This document shows, piece by piece, positions 8,930 to 20,999 of a DNA stretch of 64,000 nucleotides. The notes beneath the pieces were generated by a model. It did not search any database. It was not told where the DNA came from and saw only the letters and a list, made by a program, of their open reading frames with translations. Source of the stretch: Absidia repens (Eukaryota; Mucoromycota; Mucoromycetes; Mucorales; Cunninghamellaceae); assembly GCA_002105175.1 (NCBI GenBank), contig MCGE01000013.1:434001-498000 (forward strand). Direction: 5' to 3'. How positions within the stretch are numbered: position 1 is the stretch's first letter; the number at the start of each line of letters is the position of its first letter. A program made the translations under genes and the position numbers.

Positions 8930-10501
8930 TCAAACATCTTGAAATAAAGCAGTCAATTCCTTGTCGCTATATTCGTCGTCACTAGTCAGGAATCCATCTG
9001 ATAAATCGTCATCCGATGATAAGGAGAGAGGAGAAGATGTGGAATTAGCAGATGCTACTAATGTTGTTGCTGTGGTAGTGATATGAGATGGCGTTGATTT
9101 CGTTTTTGTTCTTGTTCTTGATCGCATCTTTTTCTTTGGATTGGATGATTGTTGTTGTTGTTGTTGTCCATTGAGTTTTCTTTTGTTGTCCATCGAGTGT
9201 TTGGTTCGATGGTTTGGTAACTTGGGAGGTATCTAAATCAAAAAACAAAAACTTTTTTGATCAATCAAATATTCACGTCTGCACCCTATAACGCAAAGGA
9301 AAACTACTTACCCTGAAATAGTACTGAGTATCCTTTAAAGCACATTTCCTAGCCCCACGTCTTGATTGAGAAAGTGCCAGACGTCGTTCGTCATTTGCAT
9401 CTAGTTCCGGTTTGTAATAATAAAGGTGTTCCTTGGGTGTCCCATCTGCAGTATTTCCAGTCCGTTCAATACACCCTATACATGCTGTTGTTTGTATCAA
9501 TTCCATCAAGGATGGCCTATCCCGTTTCAATTGTTGTCCTATTTCTGGAATGGTCATGGATGTTTTTCTAGAGTTGGCTATAATAGATAAACGGTAAGTC
9601 ATTGAATCACCGCATAGTCCTTTCCCCACTCATATTACCTAATAACCGGATCAGACTATCTAAAAAATCCAATGATTTGGGTTTCGATAGTAAAAGGAAT
9701 GAATCGTCAGCAGGCGTTGATTTGTTTGTAGTGGTAACTTCTTTCTTTGTTGCCGATCCGGAAGTAATGGTGCTGGTACCTTTTGTTGAGCATAAAACAG
9801 GATCCATTCTTGTGTTCAATGATGTCCGATCCGCCAAAAGTATCGAGTCCTTTACTGATTCCTTTGTTGTAGTGGTAGTAGTCGAAGAGGAAAGGGAGGT
9901 CAGACACGGCACCATCGTATACTGGTCCTGTTCTTCCTGTGTTGGTGTTTCTCCAGCGAATATGAGTTTTGTTCCCAAGACTTCAATCATCGAACCCTTG
10001 ACCAAAGGAATGTGTTCACCGGCCATAAACATGATACGATCCACTAGTACCCCATTAGGTGACTGTACCGTCAAAGTATACCCCAAGTGTGGTTTGTGTT
10101 CAATCACAAAGTGCTGACGTGACATTCTCGGATTGCGCCGACCCACTTGTACTCCACTGCCGTGTCCTCGGCCAATCGTCAGTTTGCTTGACTTGATCCC
10201 ATGAATAATAATGGAAGGCTCATGTGGTGAAGAAGTATGGCATTGCGCTCCACGACGAGGATTGTGTTGTAAGTATGCCGATTGTGCTGCAAAATATTGG
10301 TTCCACTTGACTATATAAATAATAAACGCTATCTGAGTTAGTTCCGTTCCATACTTTCTTCTTCGTCTTCCCAGAAGCATAAATCCCCCATTCTTCGATA
10401 ATAATAATTCTAATAAAGAACAAGCCGTGTGTCCCCAATTCACATCCTCTTTTTTTGCCTTATATCTTTCTTTTTTAGAAAGTCTTACCTGTCTTTGGCA
10501 T
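8930..10501 (-). CDS. FHA-domain protein, probably nuclear
   Basis: The FHA domain, a phosphothreonine-binding module, is clear: KLTIGRG, then RRNPRMSRQHF with the conserved Ser-Arg-x-His, then GVLVD and a GSMIEVLGTKLIF strand. Well-supported exons are 9639-10310, 9312-9577 and 8930-9232. A Ser/Thr-rich linker follows the FHA domain, then a conserved-looking segment (TIPEIGQQLKRDRPSLMELI ... RRGARKCALKDTQYYFR). The tail is basic/Gln-rich (PKKKMRSRTRTK, a likely nuclear signal) and then acidic. The 5' end is uncertain. Either translation starts at 10391 and a 44-nt intron with a CTAAC branch (10311-10354) is removed (425 aa), or a short exon at 10489-10501 (MPKT) joins a longer uninterrupted frame. 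A role in transcription or chromatin is inference. Confidence 0.7.
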
Positions 10502-11969
10502 TACGCTGGTCGACAAGGGAAAAGGTAAAAAGAAAAAAAAAAAAAGAGAACAGGGAACAAAAAAAATAAATTTGCTTTCTGACAGAAAAATATAAAAAAA
10601 AAAGGCGGAGTTGAAATACGGGACGAATCATAAAATCATTTGGCACAACTTTGAGCGGTACTACCTGCCGATGGTGCCGAGTTCCGTTTACATATAAATC
10701 ATAATATATTATATTGAAAATCTCCTTTAAAAAATATGACTGTGTTTAATTCCCTTACCTATTCAGATATAGTAAGGATGCGGATAGAATGTTATGAAAA
10801 TTAAATGTCATGGTAGTCGCCTTTGACTCCCACATCCATGCATCACTCTGTCCATACATACTAATGCAGAAAGCGGTTAAAAAATAAGCCAATCACATTG
10901 CACTATGGCAAAATGACAATTATGATCTCATAAGTAGGACATATTACTTTTCTTTGTCATGAGAGAGATTTGTCCCAATATCTTTTTATGTATAACTGAA
11001 AGACATGGGCGATATTTCCTATCCTTCTCCCCCTTTTTTTCTTCAGTCTGGCAGGATTCAACAATGTCAAATTTTACCTGGAAGGAACATCATGAAAATA
11101 CAAAACCTCCCGGTTAATATATTTACCTATAATATTTGGGTCGTAAAAGCTTTTGGGGATGAAACTTGGATACCATATATTGCAAGACATGACATGATAC
11201 ATATCCTGGGCCGCAAAAAAAAATAAAAAAAAAAAAAAGGAAACAAAAGAAAAGAAACGTATGTAATGTGATGAAAGCTGTATTTCTCTTAAAACTTCCA
11301 GACTTGTGTTTAACATCTCGTTTTAGCCCAGATCCCTTCTCCCATAACAAAGAACAAAGAAAAGGTGTCATTTTGTTCCTTGTAGCTCGACGATTTGAAT
11401 TTTGATGAGCAGATATCTGTAAATCTACCTCTGATGAATATCATGTCCCCTCATCTCGAGTCCATTTCTACTATATCTGTTTGAAGGCTATCGTTCACGT
11501 AATACACGTGATCAACTAACACCAACCATCCCGACTCCAAAAAAGATCTTATGACTTACACCAAAGAAATAAGAATAATAATACACAAATATATATTCTA
11601 TAATGTCCTTTAAAAAGGATGCGGTAATTTTTATTCATGAATAAGTATAATAATAATAATGACAAATAAAAAAAGGGGAGATAATTTCAATGTGGATGTA
11701 TACAAGTAATGATAGCAGAGTAAAGGTAATGAGGATGTAGGTGAGACAGGGGGAAAGTGAGATAAATGCTCAAGTATAATAAATAACAGGAAGGAGTGAG
11801 TGAAGTGTGAGTGTGTTTGAGTGTACGTGAGGATGAGAGAGAGATGGGGTAGTCTACTATTTTACAAGGAGCCTGTCACTGTCAAAATATCGTTCGCTTC
11901 AATAATACTACAATAAAGATTGAAGGAGATTTAGTATAATGAATGATTCACTAGCTTTCTTTGCATGAC
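10502..11969. other. Intergenic, no gene seen
   Basis: About 1.5 kb of AT-rich sequence. The short frames at 11005-11371 have biased composition and no splice context. I see no RNA gene. The last ~300 bp (11640-11969) is purine-rich simple sequence in the 3' flank of RPA43. Confidence 0.55.
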
Positions 11970-12887
11970 TTACTCAACAACATTGAATTCCAAGGATCCG
12001 TTATCACCACCAACGCTTGCACCAGAATCCTTCACAACCCATTCACCATGTTGGCTTTGTGACCGATCTTCCGTTTGTTCCACTGCTTCTTCTTCATCAT
12101 CATCGTCATCGCTGCTGTTGTTAGTGGTGTTGTTGTTGATGCCATCGTCGTCGTTATCTTCAGAAGCACGCCATTCGTATTTATCGCTAGAGATTCGTGA
12201 TTTGGGAATGGAGGCATTGAATGTACCATAAATCAACAGACCAATATGATCTTGTGATTGTAAGTTAATACGTCCCACTATATGATAAAAATATTATAAA
12301 TGTGAGTTAGGCATTGATGGTAGGTGGTCCTGGTATTGGGCAGGGGAAAGGTGCTTTTATTCTTACCAAGTTTTGAGCCTTTCTTTGGCTTCCATACCAA
12401 GAGTTTTGCCTTAATAAAGAAATGACAATAAGGAGAATCATACAATACCTTGCCCTTTTCAGACGACAGTTCAACATCAGAGTGGGCTAACACAATACCA
12501 TCAACTTCAGGAACATTCCTAAAGTACACATAACGTAAAATAAAATAAAAATAAAAACGATGAGCATTCTCCCCTAATCCACAGATCCAAACCCATTCAT
12601 ATATACATATCTCAAAAATCATCCAGTCCCAACCTGACTTACTTCATCAAAAAGGCATTCAAGATTTCATTGACACCGTCCATAGTTTTTCCCGACCACA
12701 TGGGAGCAAGATGGATGTATAACTTGATAACCACTTCAGAGAACGACGATGAGTTTGGTGTTGGTCCATTGACTGAACTGCGACGCCGGCTAGTTTCCAC
12801 AATGGTTGCTGAGCTCTTGTGCTTTTTATGTTGCTTCTTTTCCTTCTTTTCCTTGCTGTGTTTACGTTTCTTATCGTCGATCGACAT
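11970..12887 (-). CDS. RPA43: RNA polymerase I subunit RPA43 (A43)
   Basis: A43 is the Pol I counterpart of Rpb7. It forms the stalk and binds the initiation factor Rrn3. Three exons (12643-12887, 12367-12518, 11970-12277) give 234 aa. A basic Lys/His-rich N-terminus (KKRKHSKEKKEKK) comes first. Then the family signature IHLAPMWSGKTMDGVNEILN and VPEVDGIVLAHSDVEL, followed by an OB-like segment (FFIKAKLLVWKPKKGSKLVG, INLQSQDHIGLLIYGTFNAS). The tail is acidic with an Asp/Glu run. It is shorter than budding-yeast A43. It acts in the nucleolus. Confidence 0.88.
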
Positions 12888-13753
12888 ATTTGTTGTATAT
12901 AAAGAAAGTTAAAAAAAAAAAAAAAAAAAAGAGGGTATCCAAAAAAAATTTTGGGCTGTCAAAAAGAAAAAAAAAAAAAAATGTGGCTGAGCTGGGATTT
13001 CTTTTTTTCCCAACCAGCAATGCAAAAAAAAAAAAAAAAAAAAAAAATCCAAACCGGAAATTCAAAATGAATTTTGCTTAATGGTGGACTAGGTCATGAG
13101 CGGGGCAACTAATATACACTGTACCTAGATTTGCGCTCTTGAAGGGAATATAATGGAGTGACACAGTGGATATTAAAAGTTCAGTCATGTCTTTGGGTGA
13201 CTTACACTGAAACGGCTTATTGAAAAGTAGGAAGAGAAACAAAAGGTTAGACAGTCCTTCGGGAAAATGGGCTATTCGGTGTTTGATCATTGGCAGAGAG
13301 TCTCCACTCTATTCAGTGCAGTACCGTACAGTGGAACAAGATTTAAACCTTTTATTTTCCTTGTTTTTTTTTCTCTTCTCATATTCGTACAGCTTCCCTG
13401 ATTCATATTTTTGGTTTTTAGTAGAGGTACGTTCTAACACCAGCTCTCGCGTATCATCAGTATCATATGCCATGATTAAGCTTGACTGCTTAAATTGCAA
13501 ATGACAATATTGGAGACGTATATAAAACATTGCCAGAAGGTACAATGAATGAGAATGTGTTTCGGAAAACCGTAATAAGAAAAATTCAAAAATGTCTCTG
13601 GTGTCTCTGAATGCAAAGGAGAATCCGCGACAGATTTTTCACCTCGGGTTCCTTCAACGAATTTTATATAAGAGAATCTTTCAAGACGACTTTAATGCCT
13701 TTTTTCGTTTTTGAATTTCATTGTCATCCCTACAAGTTTGATTTATTATAATA
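12888..13753. other. Intergenic with poly-A tracts; protease promoter
   Basis: Several A-runs (12911-12930, 12967-12979, 13024-13047) lie close to the RPA43 start. The rest shows no supported gene. The 3' end is the promoter of the aspartic protease. Confidence 0.55.
13673..13682 (+). promoter_or_regulatory. TATA box of aspartic protease gene
   Basis: TTTATATAAG lies about 72-81 bp upstream of the protease ATG in an otherwise pyrimidine-rich promoter. Spacing and sequence fit a regulated TATA promoter. Confidence 0.6.
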
Positions 13754-15316
13754 ATGAAAATATCAAGCTCTATTGCAGTTATCGCAAGTATATTTGCATT
13801 CGCCGGTACGATTCATGCTGAATCAACACAACCGAACGAGCGGACTTTCAAGTAGGTGATCCGTCCCCCCCAAAAAAAGGAAATGGCTGTATTTAACTTT
13901 TGATTTATTTATGGGGATTTCAAAGGATGGAATTGGAACAGAAAACAGGCAAAGTCCTCAATACACCGGCAAGAGTCAATGATATTCTTTCAAAATATGG
14001 ATTAATGGATGAAAATAGTCGATTGGATGCCGCCGCTGTGGTGGAACTGGAAAGTGCTTTTATTGATGTGGAAGTAAAATAACATTAATAATTGAATCCC
14101 CGTGGCAGTAGTGAAAAGCTCATTTCTCACTTTTATTTCCTTCTATTTCTCTTCCCCTTCCCTTTTTTTTATTTTTTATTTACATACATGTAGTATCTTG
14201 GAACGATAGGTGTAGGTACCCCTCCTCAGTATTTCCGGATGAATTTGGATACAGGAAGTGCCGATATCTGGTTCCCTTCTGAACCTTGCCCAACCTGCGT
14301 TGGTCACAAACTTTTCCATCCCACCGATTCCTCAACATTCACACCTATCAATCAGACTTGGGCATTACGATATGGTGATGGATCTAGTGTATCTGGTGTA
14401 AGTCTTTATATGTATATATATATATATATATAAAAGGTATGATTATCTTTGAGTTTTTGCTTATTCTTTAATTGTTGTAGGTAACGGCAAAGGATGCTGT
14501 ACATGTTGGTAATGCGACACAACCAGATCAAATAATTGGTTTAGCCAACTATGTGACCACCGACTTTGCCAATGACAAGTTTATGGATGGTATCTTTGGA
14601 CTTGCATGGCCTTCTTTATCTTATACTGGACAAAAGACCACTATTGTTGAAAGTCTCTATGCAGCGGGTGAAATCGATGAACCTATTGTCGGTGTTTTCC
14701 TTGGTCGCGTGCGTGATGCTCAAGGAAAAGGGGAAGCGGTAAGAACACATCCAAGTAGATTGACAGAAAAAAAAAGAGTAGGGCATGTATTTAACTAATA
14801 TGGGTAACCCCTTTTTTCTCTACATAGGTCTTTGGTGGTGTCAACCCTGATCACTTCACAGGCGAAATCAGGTACATTCCGGTGACCGAAAAGAAATACT
14901 GGCAGGTTTCCTTTGGAGGCATTGACATCGATGGCAGCTCCATCCTGACGCTTAACACTTCACAAGCTATTATTGATACTGGTACTACTTTAACAGTCCT
15001 TCCTCCTACTTTGGCTCAAGCCTTCCATGCTTCCATTCCTGGTGCTCAGTACAGCAAGATGTATGGCTGGCGTGTCCCTTGTCATCCTTCCACGAACGCC
15101 ACCATTACTTTTATCCTGGGAGGTGAAAAATTCCCTGTTCCTCTTGCAGATATGGTTCGTGAACGCTCTTCCTCGGACGATCCATCTTTGTGCTTCTCTG
15201 GTGTCGTCCAAGCAAACTCTCCTCTAGTCATTATGGGTGATACATTTTTAAGAAACTATTACTCCGTTTATGACTACAAGAATGCCCGTGTTGGTTTTGC
15301 TCCCTCCAAGGCTTAG
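13754..15316 (+). CDS. Secreted pepsin-like aspartic protease (A1 family)
   Basis: Five exons (13754-13851, 13926-14073, 14194-14397, 14481-14738, 14828-15316) give 398 aa, typical of fungal pepsins. A signal peptide spans residues ~1-22 (hydrophobic core AVIASIFAFAG, then HAES). A short propeptide follows (about 60 residues, ending near IDVEVEYLG). The catalytic motifs are NLDTGSADIWFPS and, in the second lobe, IIDTGTTLTVLPP. The flap RYGDGSSVSG and the C-terminal MGDTFLRNYYSVYD block are intact. The pair CPTC after the first Asp is probably a disulfide loop. No GPI-type tail is seen, so the enzyme is likely secreted or vacuolar. A TATA box sits upstream. Confidence 0.95.
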
Positions 15317-15690
15317 TTTAGAATATACTAAGTAGTGCGTTTTACATAATTGTTTTATAGTTTTATATTTGTTTTAGAAATAAACATTATTTTGATACAT
15401 ACAATATTATGGCGTTTATTTATAAATAAAAATTTAATAAAAATTGAAGCTGGGTATGCATAAGATGGGGTATGGTATAGCAAGAACGTTATAAATAAAT
15501 ACAGTGTCTCACGGAAAATACTTAGGATGTATAGTTTACTTCACAATAAAAAATTTATCCAAAGGATATGACAGCACATGTGAAAAGGAACAAAGCTATG
15601 CAGTTGGTAAACAGGAATTCACGTTGAGGCATTTGAAGCTGGTCGGTTTTGGATGACGCTGAAGGGTCGACTATAAAAAAAAAGTGCAGA
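15317..15690. other. 3' flank of protease gene
   Basis: AT-rich sequence with AATAAA-type signals (for example near 15380 and 15423). No gene seen. Confidence 0.5.
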
Positions 15691-16250
15691 CAATTCAAGT
15701 CCCGACCACGTGAAAATTTTTTATTTACTCCCGCTTTTTATTTTTTTCGTCTTTCATTCCTTTTTCCTTCTTTTTCTCTACACCATTCAACTTCTTTGAG
15801 GTTATAGTGATCTTCAGTTAGTGTCAGGACTAGTTTAGAAGGGGTTTCAGCTCAGGGTTTACAACATGCTTGGGGAAACCTTTCATTTTGGACTCAGGAT
15901 TTCGGACCATCGTTAATTGGCTTAATAGAGTCTTTCATTAGCTTAGTTTAATGTTAGTTTGTCCATATTGTATATCTTCATCTGAATAAACTATATATAT
16001 TTTTACCAGTATCAATGAAATTTGTCCCATTGGTTTCTTTTTTCACAATGAATTCCTTCTTGCAATTGTCCACTTAGATCTCTTGTTACGTTTCAATAAA
16101 AGACGTTCCTTTAGTCTTTCCCACGTCAAGGACAGTATATTAGATCCCCCTTTTACGGTTGTCCTTTTTAGATTAGCATTGATCAATCTTCAAACCGCAA
16201 AGCCGTCTCCGTCATGCTTTCTCCTTTAGACCCCTCACCTTTAGTTTAGT
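15691..16250 (+). repeat. Dispersed repeat family, copy 3
   Basis: The 5' boundary is ATTCAAGTCCCGACCACGTG (CACGTG at 15707-15712). A pyrimidine-rich tract, then GTGTCAGGACTAGTTTAGAA, GGTTTCAGCTCAGGGTTTAC, GGGGAAACCTTTCATTTTGG and CATCTGAATAAA follow in the same order as in copies 4-6. Its 3' part (CAATAAAAGACG, TTAGATTAGCATTGATCAA) matches the 3' parts of copies 2, 5 and 6. No coding frame. Confidence 0.8.
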
Positions 16251-16561
16251 ATTTGCCAGTACTCTCCAAATAAAGTATGTCGTTTTTCTTTATTAACACT
16301 CCCAAATATGTGAAGCCATCATATTAGTAAAACTAGGCCGTGTCATCAGTGCAACCTCATATGGCATATATCTAAGATGGAAAATGGCAGGAGTGGGGTC
16401 TAATTACATCAAAAGCCGCACTTCAAACAACCTCCCCTCCTTTTTTTGGAAATCGCGAGTATCCTGAGCCATGCACTCCAGCACTCCAGGACGGTTGATG
16501 ATATAAAAAAAATTGTAACGATTAGGTTTACTTTAAAGTTCTTGCGAAACTGCACCATAGG

Positions 16562-16762
16562 GTATGTATGTGTGTATGTGTGTATGTGTGTATGTGTGTA
16601 TGTGTGTATGTGTGTATGTGTGTATGTGTGTATGTGTGTATGTGTGTATGTGTGTATGTGTGTATGTGTGTATGTGTGTATGTGTGTATGTGTGTATGTG
16701 TGTATGTGTGTATGTGTGTATGTGTGTATGTGTGTATGTGTGTATGTGGGTATGTGTGTAGG
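16562..16762. repeat. (GTATGTGT)n minisatellite, ~25 units
   Basis: An almost perfect 8-bp repeat over about 200 bp, with interruptions only at the right end (GTATGTGG, GTAGGTGT). All six frames stay open across it, giving Tyr/Val/Cys/Met or Thr/His/Ile strings that are not genes. Confidence 0.95.
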
Positions 16763-17073
16763 TGTGCGTTTGGGCAACCACGGAAAGAAAGGGCACAACT
16801 AGAAAAGGGAAAGGGGAATAGACTTAATTATTGAGAGTGGTAAACCAGTATCCTAAAGGTTCTCATCAAATATTGATTGTCACATAAGCCCATCATTAAA
16901 AGGTTCAAAAAAGTATCATAAAATTATTGACTTTTTTTTTTTTTTTTTTTTAAAAAAAAAAGGCTCCTGGGAGCTTAAGGATGTTTATTTGATGATGTAT
17001 ATAAATATATATAAAAGAAGTAACAAAGTAACTAACAACTAACAACTAAAAGCCTATCTACTAAGTCATCTAA
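16763..17073. other. Intergenic, 3' flank of EMC3
   Basis: AT-rich. It contains a long T-run directly followed by an A-run (about 16931-16963). No gene seen. Confidence 0.5.
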
Positions 17074-18484
17074 TCAACGCCGTTTCGCATTTCCACCAGT
17101 TTTTTGTGCAGCCTTGATCTTATCCTTGATGGAGAGTTCCTTCTTACCCTTGGTTGTTGTTGAGGATGATGGTGATGATGATGATGATGATGATGATTTT
17201 TTACTAATGTTTGCATCCAATTTTCCGTATTTCACAAGTAAGCGTTCTTCCACATCATCCAAGTCCCAGACATGAGGTGTAATCAAGACATTTTCCTTTT
17301 CGGCTAAAAACAGTTTTTTGAAATCTTGAGGTTGGCCAGGTTGTGCACCCATTCCAGGCATCATTCCAGGCATGCTACTCATGGCTGCCATATCTACACC
17401 AGCAGCTAAAGGAGACAATAAGAAGGAAAAAAAACATGATCAGTAAAAGCAAGCACTCGTCGTCGTGATAAATAACCATAAATTACATACCATTATTATC
17501 GCCAAGAATCAATGCAAATACACTACCAAGACCAAACAGGTTCAGGAAATACCAAGATAGCGAAGATACCCAAGTCACGTCCATATCACGCGTATCCACC
17601 CCACTTTGTAACATGGATTTGAATCTAGGAGTCAAAGGAAAGGGTAATTTGACTATTTGACGTAAAAGGATGGAATTGAGTTAAAAAAGTAAAAGTTGCG
17701 TGAAAAGAGAAAATAAGAAAATACTTACTAACAATGAATCCTTGGAAGAAAAAGTTGATCCAGCCCATAATCACCATTTGAGGTACCATGTTGACCATCT
17801 GCTTCTTCATGCCATCCATCATGCCTTCCATCATTTCTGGATCAGTCATTGGGTTGGGTGCTGTCATTGGATTACCGGTGGTTTCTTTTGCTTCTGGATT
17901 CTTCAAATATTTACCACTTTCGTATGCTTGCGAGAGATATTGTTTTCGACTGGTGAAAGCGTGGTGTGGGATACAATTGCCAAAGGTACGTAAACGCATG
18001 CCACGTAATAATGCCTTGCTATAAACACACAAACCAAACCAAAAAAAAAGAGTTAGTATCAAACAGCCATATCGATATTGCAGAGTTAAGAACAACCCAA
18101 GAAAATAGAATGGGATGTCATCGACTTACGATTCACGAATAGCTTTGAGTAGAGGTTTCTTTGGCGTTCCATTCAATAACATTGTGATATGATGTCGAAG
18201 CACACCGACCAACACCATGACTATCATAATAGGAATAAGTACCCAGTCACGAATGGCTAAAGAAAAGAAAATAGCATATATTAGTTATCGGCGTTGGACT
18301 CATCTGTATTTTCTTGTTATTTCTTATTCTTTACCTGGGTCAAGGATCATCTGTTGTCTAAGAGTATGAAGATAAATAAAGGGAAGAAGTGGGTATATTG
18401 AGTATTAATAGTTTCATACAAAGAGTGTCCCAGTTCCCAACAACAATGCATTCTTTTAAAACAACAAACTTACGAGTCACCCAT
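17074..18484 (-). CDS. EMC3: ER membrane protein complex subunit 3
   Basis: EMC3 is the Oxa1/YidC-related insertase core of the ER membrane complex, which inserts tail-anchored and multipass proteins. Six exons (18474-18484, 18335-18357, 18130-18256, 17729-18018, 17491-17652, 17074-17405) give 314 aa. The first two exons are only 11 and 23 nt. Family features are in order: the first membrane helix after LDPAIRDW ([16 protein letters not shown]), a methionine-rich cytosolic loop ([20 protein letters not shown]), [13 protein letters not shown], then [12 protein letters not shown] and [19 protein letters not shown]. The C-terminus has a Met/Pro-rich segment, a Ser-rich spacer and a basic end. 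Confidence 0.95.
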
Positions 18485-19758
18485 AGTTTCTTTTTTATTG
18501 GCGTGTAAAAAAAAAAAGAGAGGAAAGAGCAACAGTGGTCAAAAAAATATAATTTTGAAAGGCGATCTGAGTTTGGTTTTTTTATTTTTTTCTGCGTGGG
18601 TGAACGAGCTACCAAATAGAATCAACCATACATGATAAAAATAGAGGAGTTAACACAACTACTTCTTTTGAAGTAATGGAAATATTGTAGGTCTATTGAG
18701 AAAATAAAAGTATGGAAATCAGCATATACTTGGTGGGGGAAGGTGGGTCTGCAAGTATTAACAAGTATAGAAACTATATATAAAAAGTGAGATCGACACA
18801 ATGTATTATGTCCACCGGTTGTATCATTTTATTCGTGGCCTTGCAGATCATTTCCCGATCCAAAAACCGATCTGATATCATAAATGTATAGAAAAACTGA
18901 AGTATGATGTGCAAGTAAATATATGTTCCTGTGTGTTAACTTTAAAGGATAATCAAAAATGTACTTATCTACAGTACTGTACAGCAAAGAACGTACGATA
19001 AATGCAATCAAATGGTTTATTATTTATCAATAAAATAATGAGAATATTTCACTATATCATCTATCCAGTGGTCACGTATTTTTACACACACACACATACA
19101 ACTATCTAGTCAGCTTGGTCGTGAGAGAAGATAAATCAAGTTTTCTCCAGTTTAGTTTTTCTTGGCATACTTTTGGTACGCGTACCATAATAGAATGGTT
19201 GACAAAAACTATAGTCGAAGTGTTGGGTATAAAATATGTGTTATGACATTGACGTGGAATTGTATCATATAATAAATAGAACCAAAATGATAATATATAA
19301 TAAAAAGGAGGGAAACAAAAATAGAGTCGAGGGCAAAAAAACAAAAGAAATAAAAACAAGCTGCATATAAAAAAAAAAAAATGAAACAAAACCATTTAGC
19401 CCCATACCCCGCGATTTTTTTTTTTTTTGTCAACCATCCTTTTTTGGGTAATGCTTGCTTTATTGTTTTGCCCAAGACGATTTTCTCATTTCTCATGACT
19501 CCTCATTTTCATCGTCATCCTTTTTTTCTTCTTATCTTTTTTTTTTCTTATTAAAAAAATAAATAAATAAATAAAAAAATAATACCAGATTCATCTTGAA
19601 ACAGTATTATCATACAGAAGTGATGTCCGCTTTGTACCCAAAGTATGTATTTTTGAAGAAAATAAAATAAAATGACACAGGGTTTTTAATATAATGATAT
19701 ATGATATAGTGGAACGAATTCATCGTTTCCTCCTACCGATTCAAACGTCTCTTCGGCC
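18485..19758. other. Intergenic, no gene seen
   Basis: About 1.3 kb, strongly AT-rich, with A-runs and T-runs and an (AAAT)n stretch near 19556. The open frames are low-complexity. It is shared upstream DNA of two divergent genes, EMC3 (-) and the membrane protein at 19759 (+). Confidence 0.55.
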
Positions 19759-20343
19759 ATGATCATTAGTTTTGAAGTTGTATTTTCAGTCGCCATATTT
19801 GGCATCATCATTGCTTGCTATTTTGTAGGCATCCGAAGGCGTAAACGATTACGAGAAGCAAGGTCAAGAGAATATGATACCATGGTAGAGCGAGCATTGA
19901 CAAGACAACAAGAACAACCTCGACCTTTTTCCCACCATCAAGCCGCTGATTCTTCTTCCACGCTAGACTCGTACTTTAATCATCGTCCACCTCCATATTC
20001 TCCGCCTACCGCCGACGATCCTTCATGTCAAAGATTATCCGAAAGAGACGTTTCCCGCCTCTCTCAGGCCATGCTCACAAATCATATCAATCAACAATCC
20101 AACTCTTCTCATTTACCAAGATACAATGATCTCATTAGAAATAATGAAAACAATAATAACGACGATCATCATCAGCATCAGCATCAACGTCAACTACATG
20201 AGCATGCATCGTCACTATCACCCACAACCTCCATTCAAATCCCGCCAATGGCAATCACAAGACCGTTTCACTCATCCTCAACACCCGCTGACCCACCTAG
20301 AACAGAAACTGATCTCATATCCCCCAAATTACCTCAAGAATAG
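19759..20343 (+). CDS. Single-pass membrane protein with PY motif
   Basis: A 194-aa intronless frame starting at ATG 19759. Residues ~4-24 form a hydrophobic helix (EVVFSVAIFGIIIACYFVG) followed at once by a basic stop-transfer cluster (RRRKRLREARSR). This fits a type III/signal-anchor protein with a cytosolic C-terminal tail. The tail is hydrophilic and His/Gln/Asn-rich, and carries PPPYSPP (a PPxY motif) and LPRY. Such motifs bind the WW domains of Nedd4/Rsp5 ubiquitin ligases, and the layout resembles yeast Rcr1/Rcr2 adaptors. The adaptor role is inference; similarity outside the motif is not evident. Confidence 0.7.
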   Translation: MIISFEVVFSVAIFGIIIACYFVGIRRRKRLREARSREYDTMVERALTRQQEQPRPFSHHQAADSSSTLDSYFNHRPPPYSPPTADDPSCQRLSERDVSRLSQAMLTNHINQQSNSSHLPRYNDLIRNNENNNNDDHHQHQHQRQLHEHASSLSPTTSIQIPPMAITRPFHSSSTPADPPRTETDLISPKLPQE

Positions 20344-20665
20344 GGGGGTTTTTTTTTATTAAAAAAAAAATGTATGATTAAAATAAATCCTTTTTTTTTT
20401 ATTGTTTAGATGTATATATATTTATATATATGTAGTCTTTTTTGCTATACTTCCTGTACAATAGCTGTCCCTCTTCTTTAAAAAAAAATTGACACCCCCT
20501 TTTCACTTATATCCTGTATGTTTCCTATACCCCAATTCCATAACAATCTGTGTAAATACAAAGCAAATAAAGTGGGACTAAAACGGTTTTTATTGTTGAT
20601 GAGATAAATAATAAATGAAGAATATAAAGAAGGTTCAATGGTAGGGGGGAATTAAACTACAGTGA

Positions 20666-20701
<36 letters not shown>

Positions 20702-20999
20702 GAGAGGGAGTTCCTTTAATTGAGGGAGGCGGGGAGGGGGCAAAAATCCATAGGAATATTCTTCATCATTCACCACGTTTTGCAGCGAATCATCCTTGTC
20801 TATGCTTTTTGTGGTATCTTTGTTCGTCATTTACCAGAGGCATGTCCACTAGAGAGAATATAAATAAATAAATAAAGAAAAAAGAGGTTCAATCAAAATG
20901 CCATACCAATAATAAAATACATTGATTCATACCGAGTGGTTCAAAATGACCCATCTGACGCAAATCCAGTGAGTATCATGAATGAAGTGACCACTGCCC
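20344..20999. other. 3' flank region; possible extra RNPC3 exons
   Basis: AT-rich with a poly-A run at 20666-20692 and AATAAA at about 20566. On the minus strand, candidate small exons (around 20926-20947 and 20790-20850) could extend RNPC3 by about 25 residues. There is no RRM-like coding sequence here. Confidence 0.45.

Noticed and set aside
16409..16834. Overlapping open frames of 65-129 codons on both strands
   Set aside because: They are translations of the 8-bp (GTATGTGT)n repeat and not genes.
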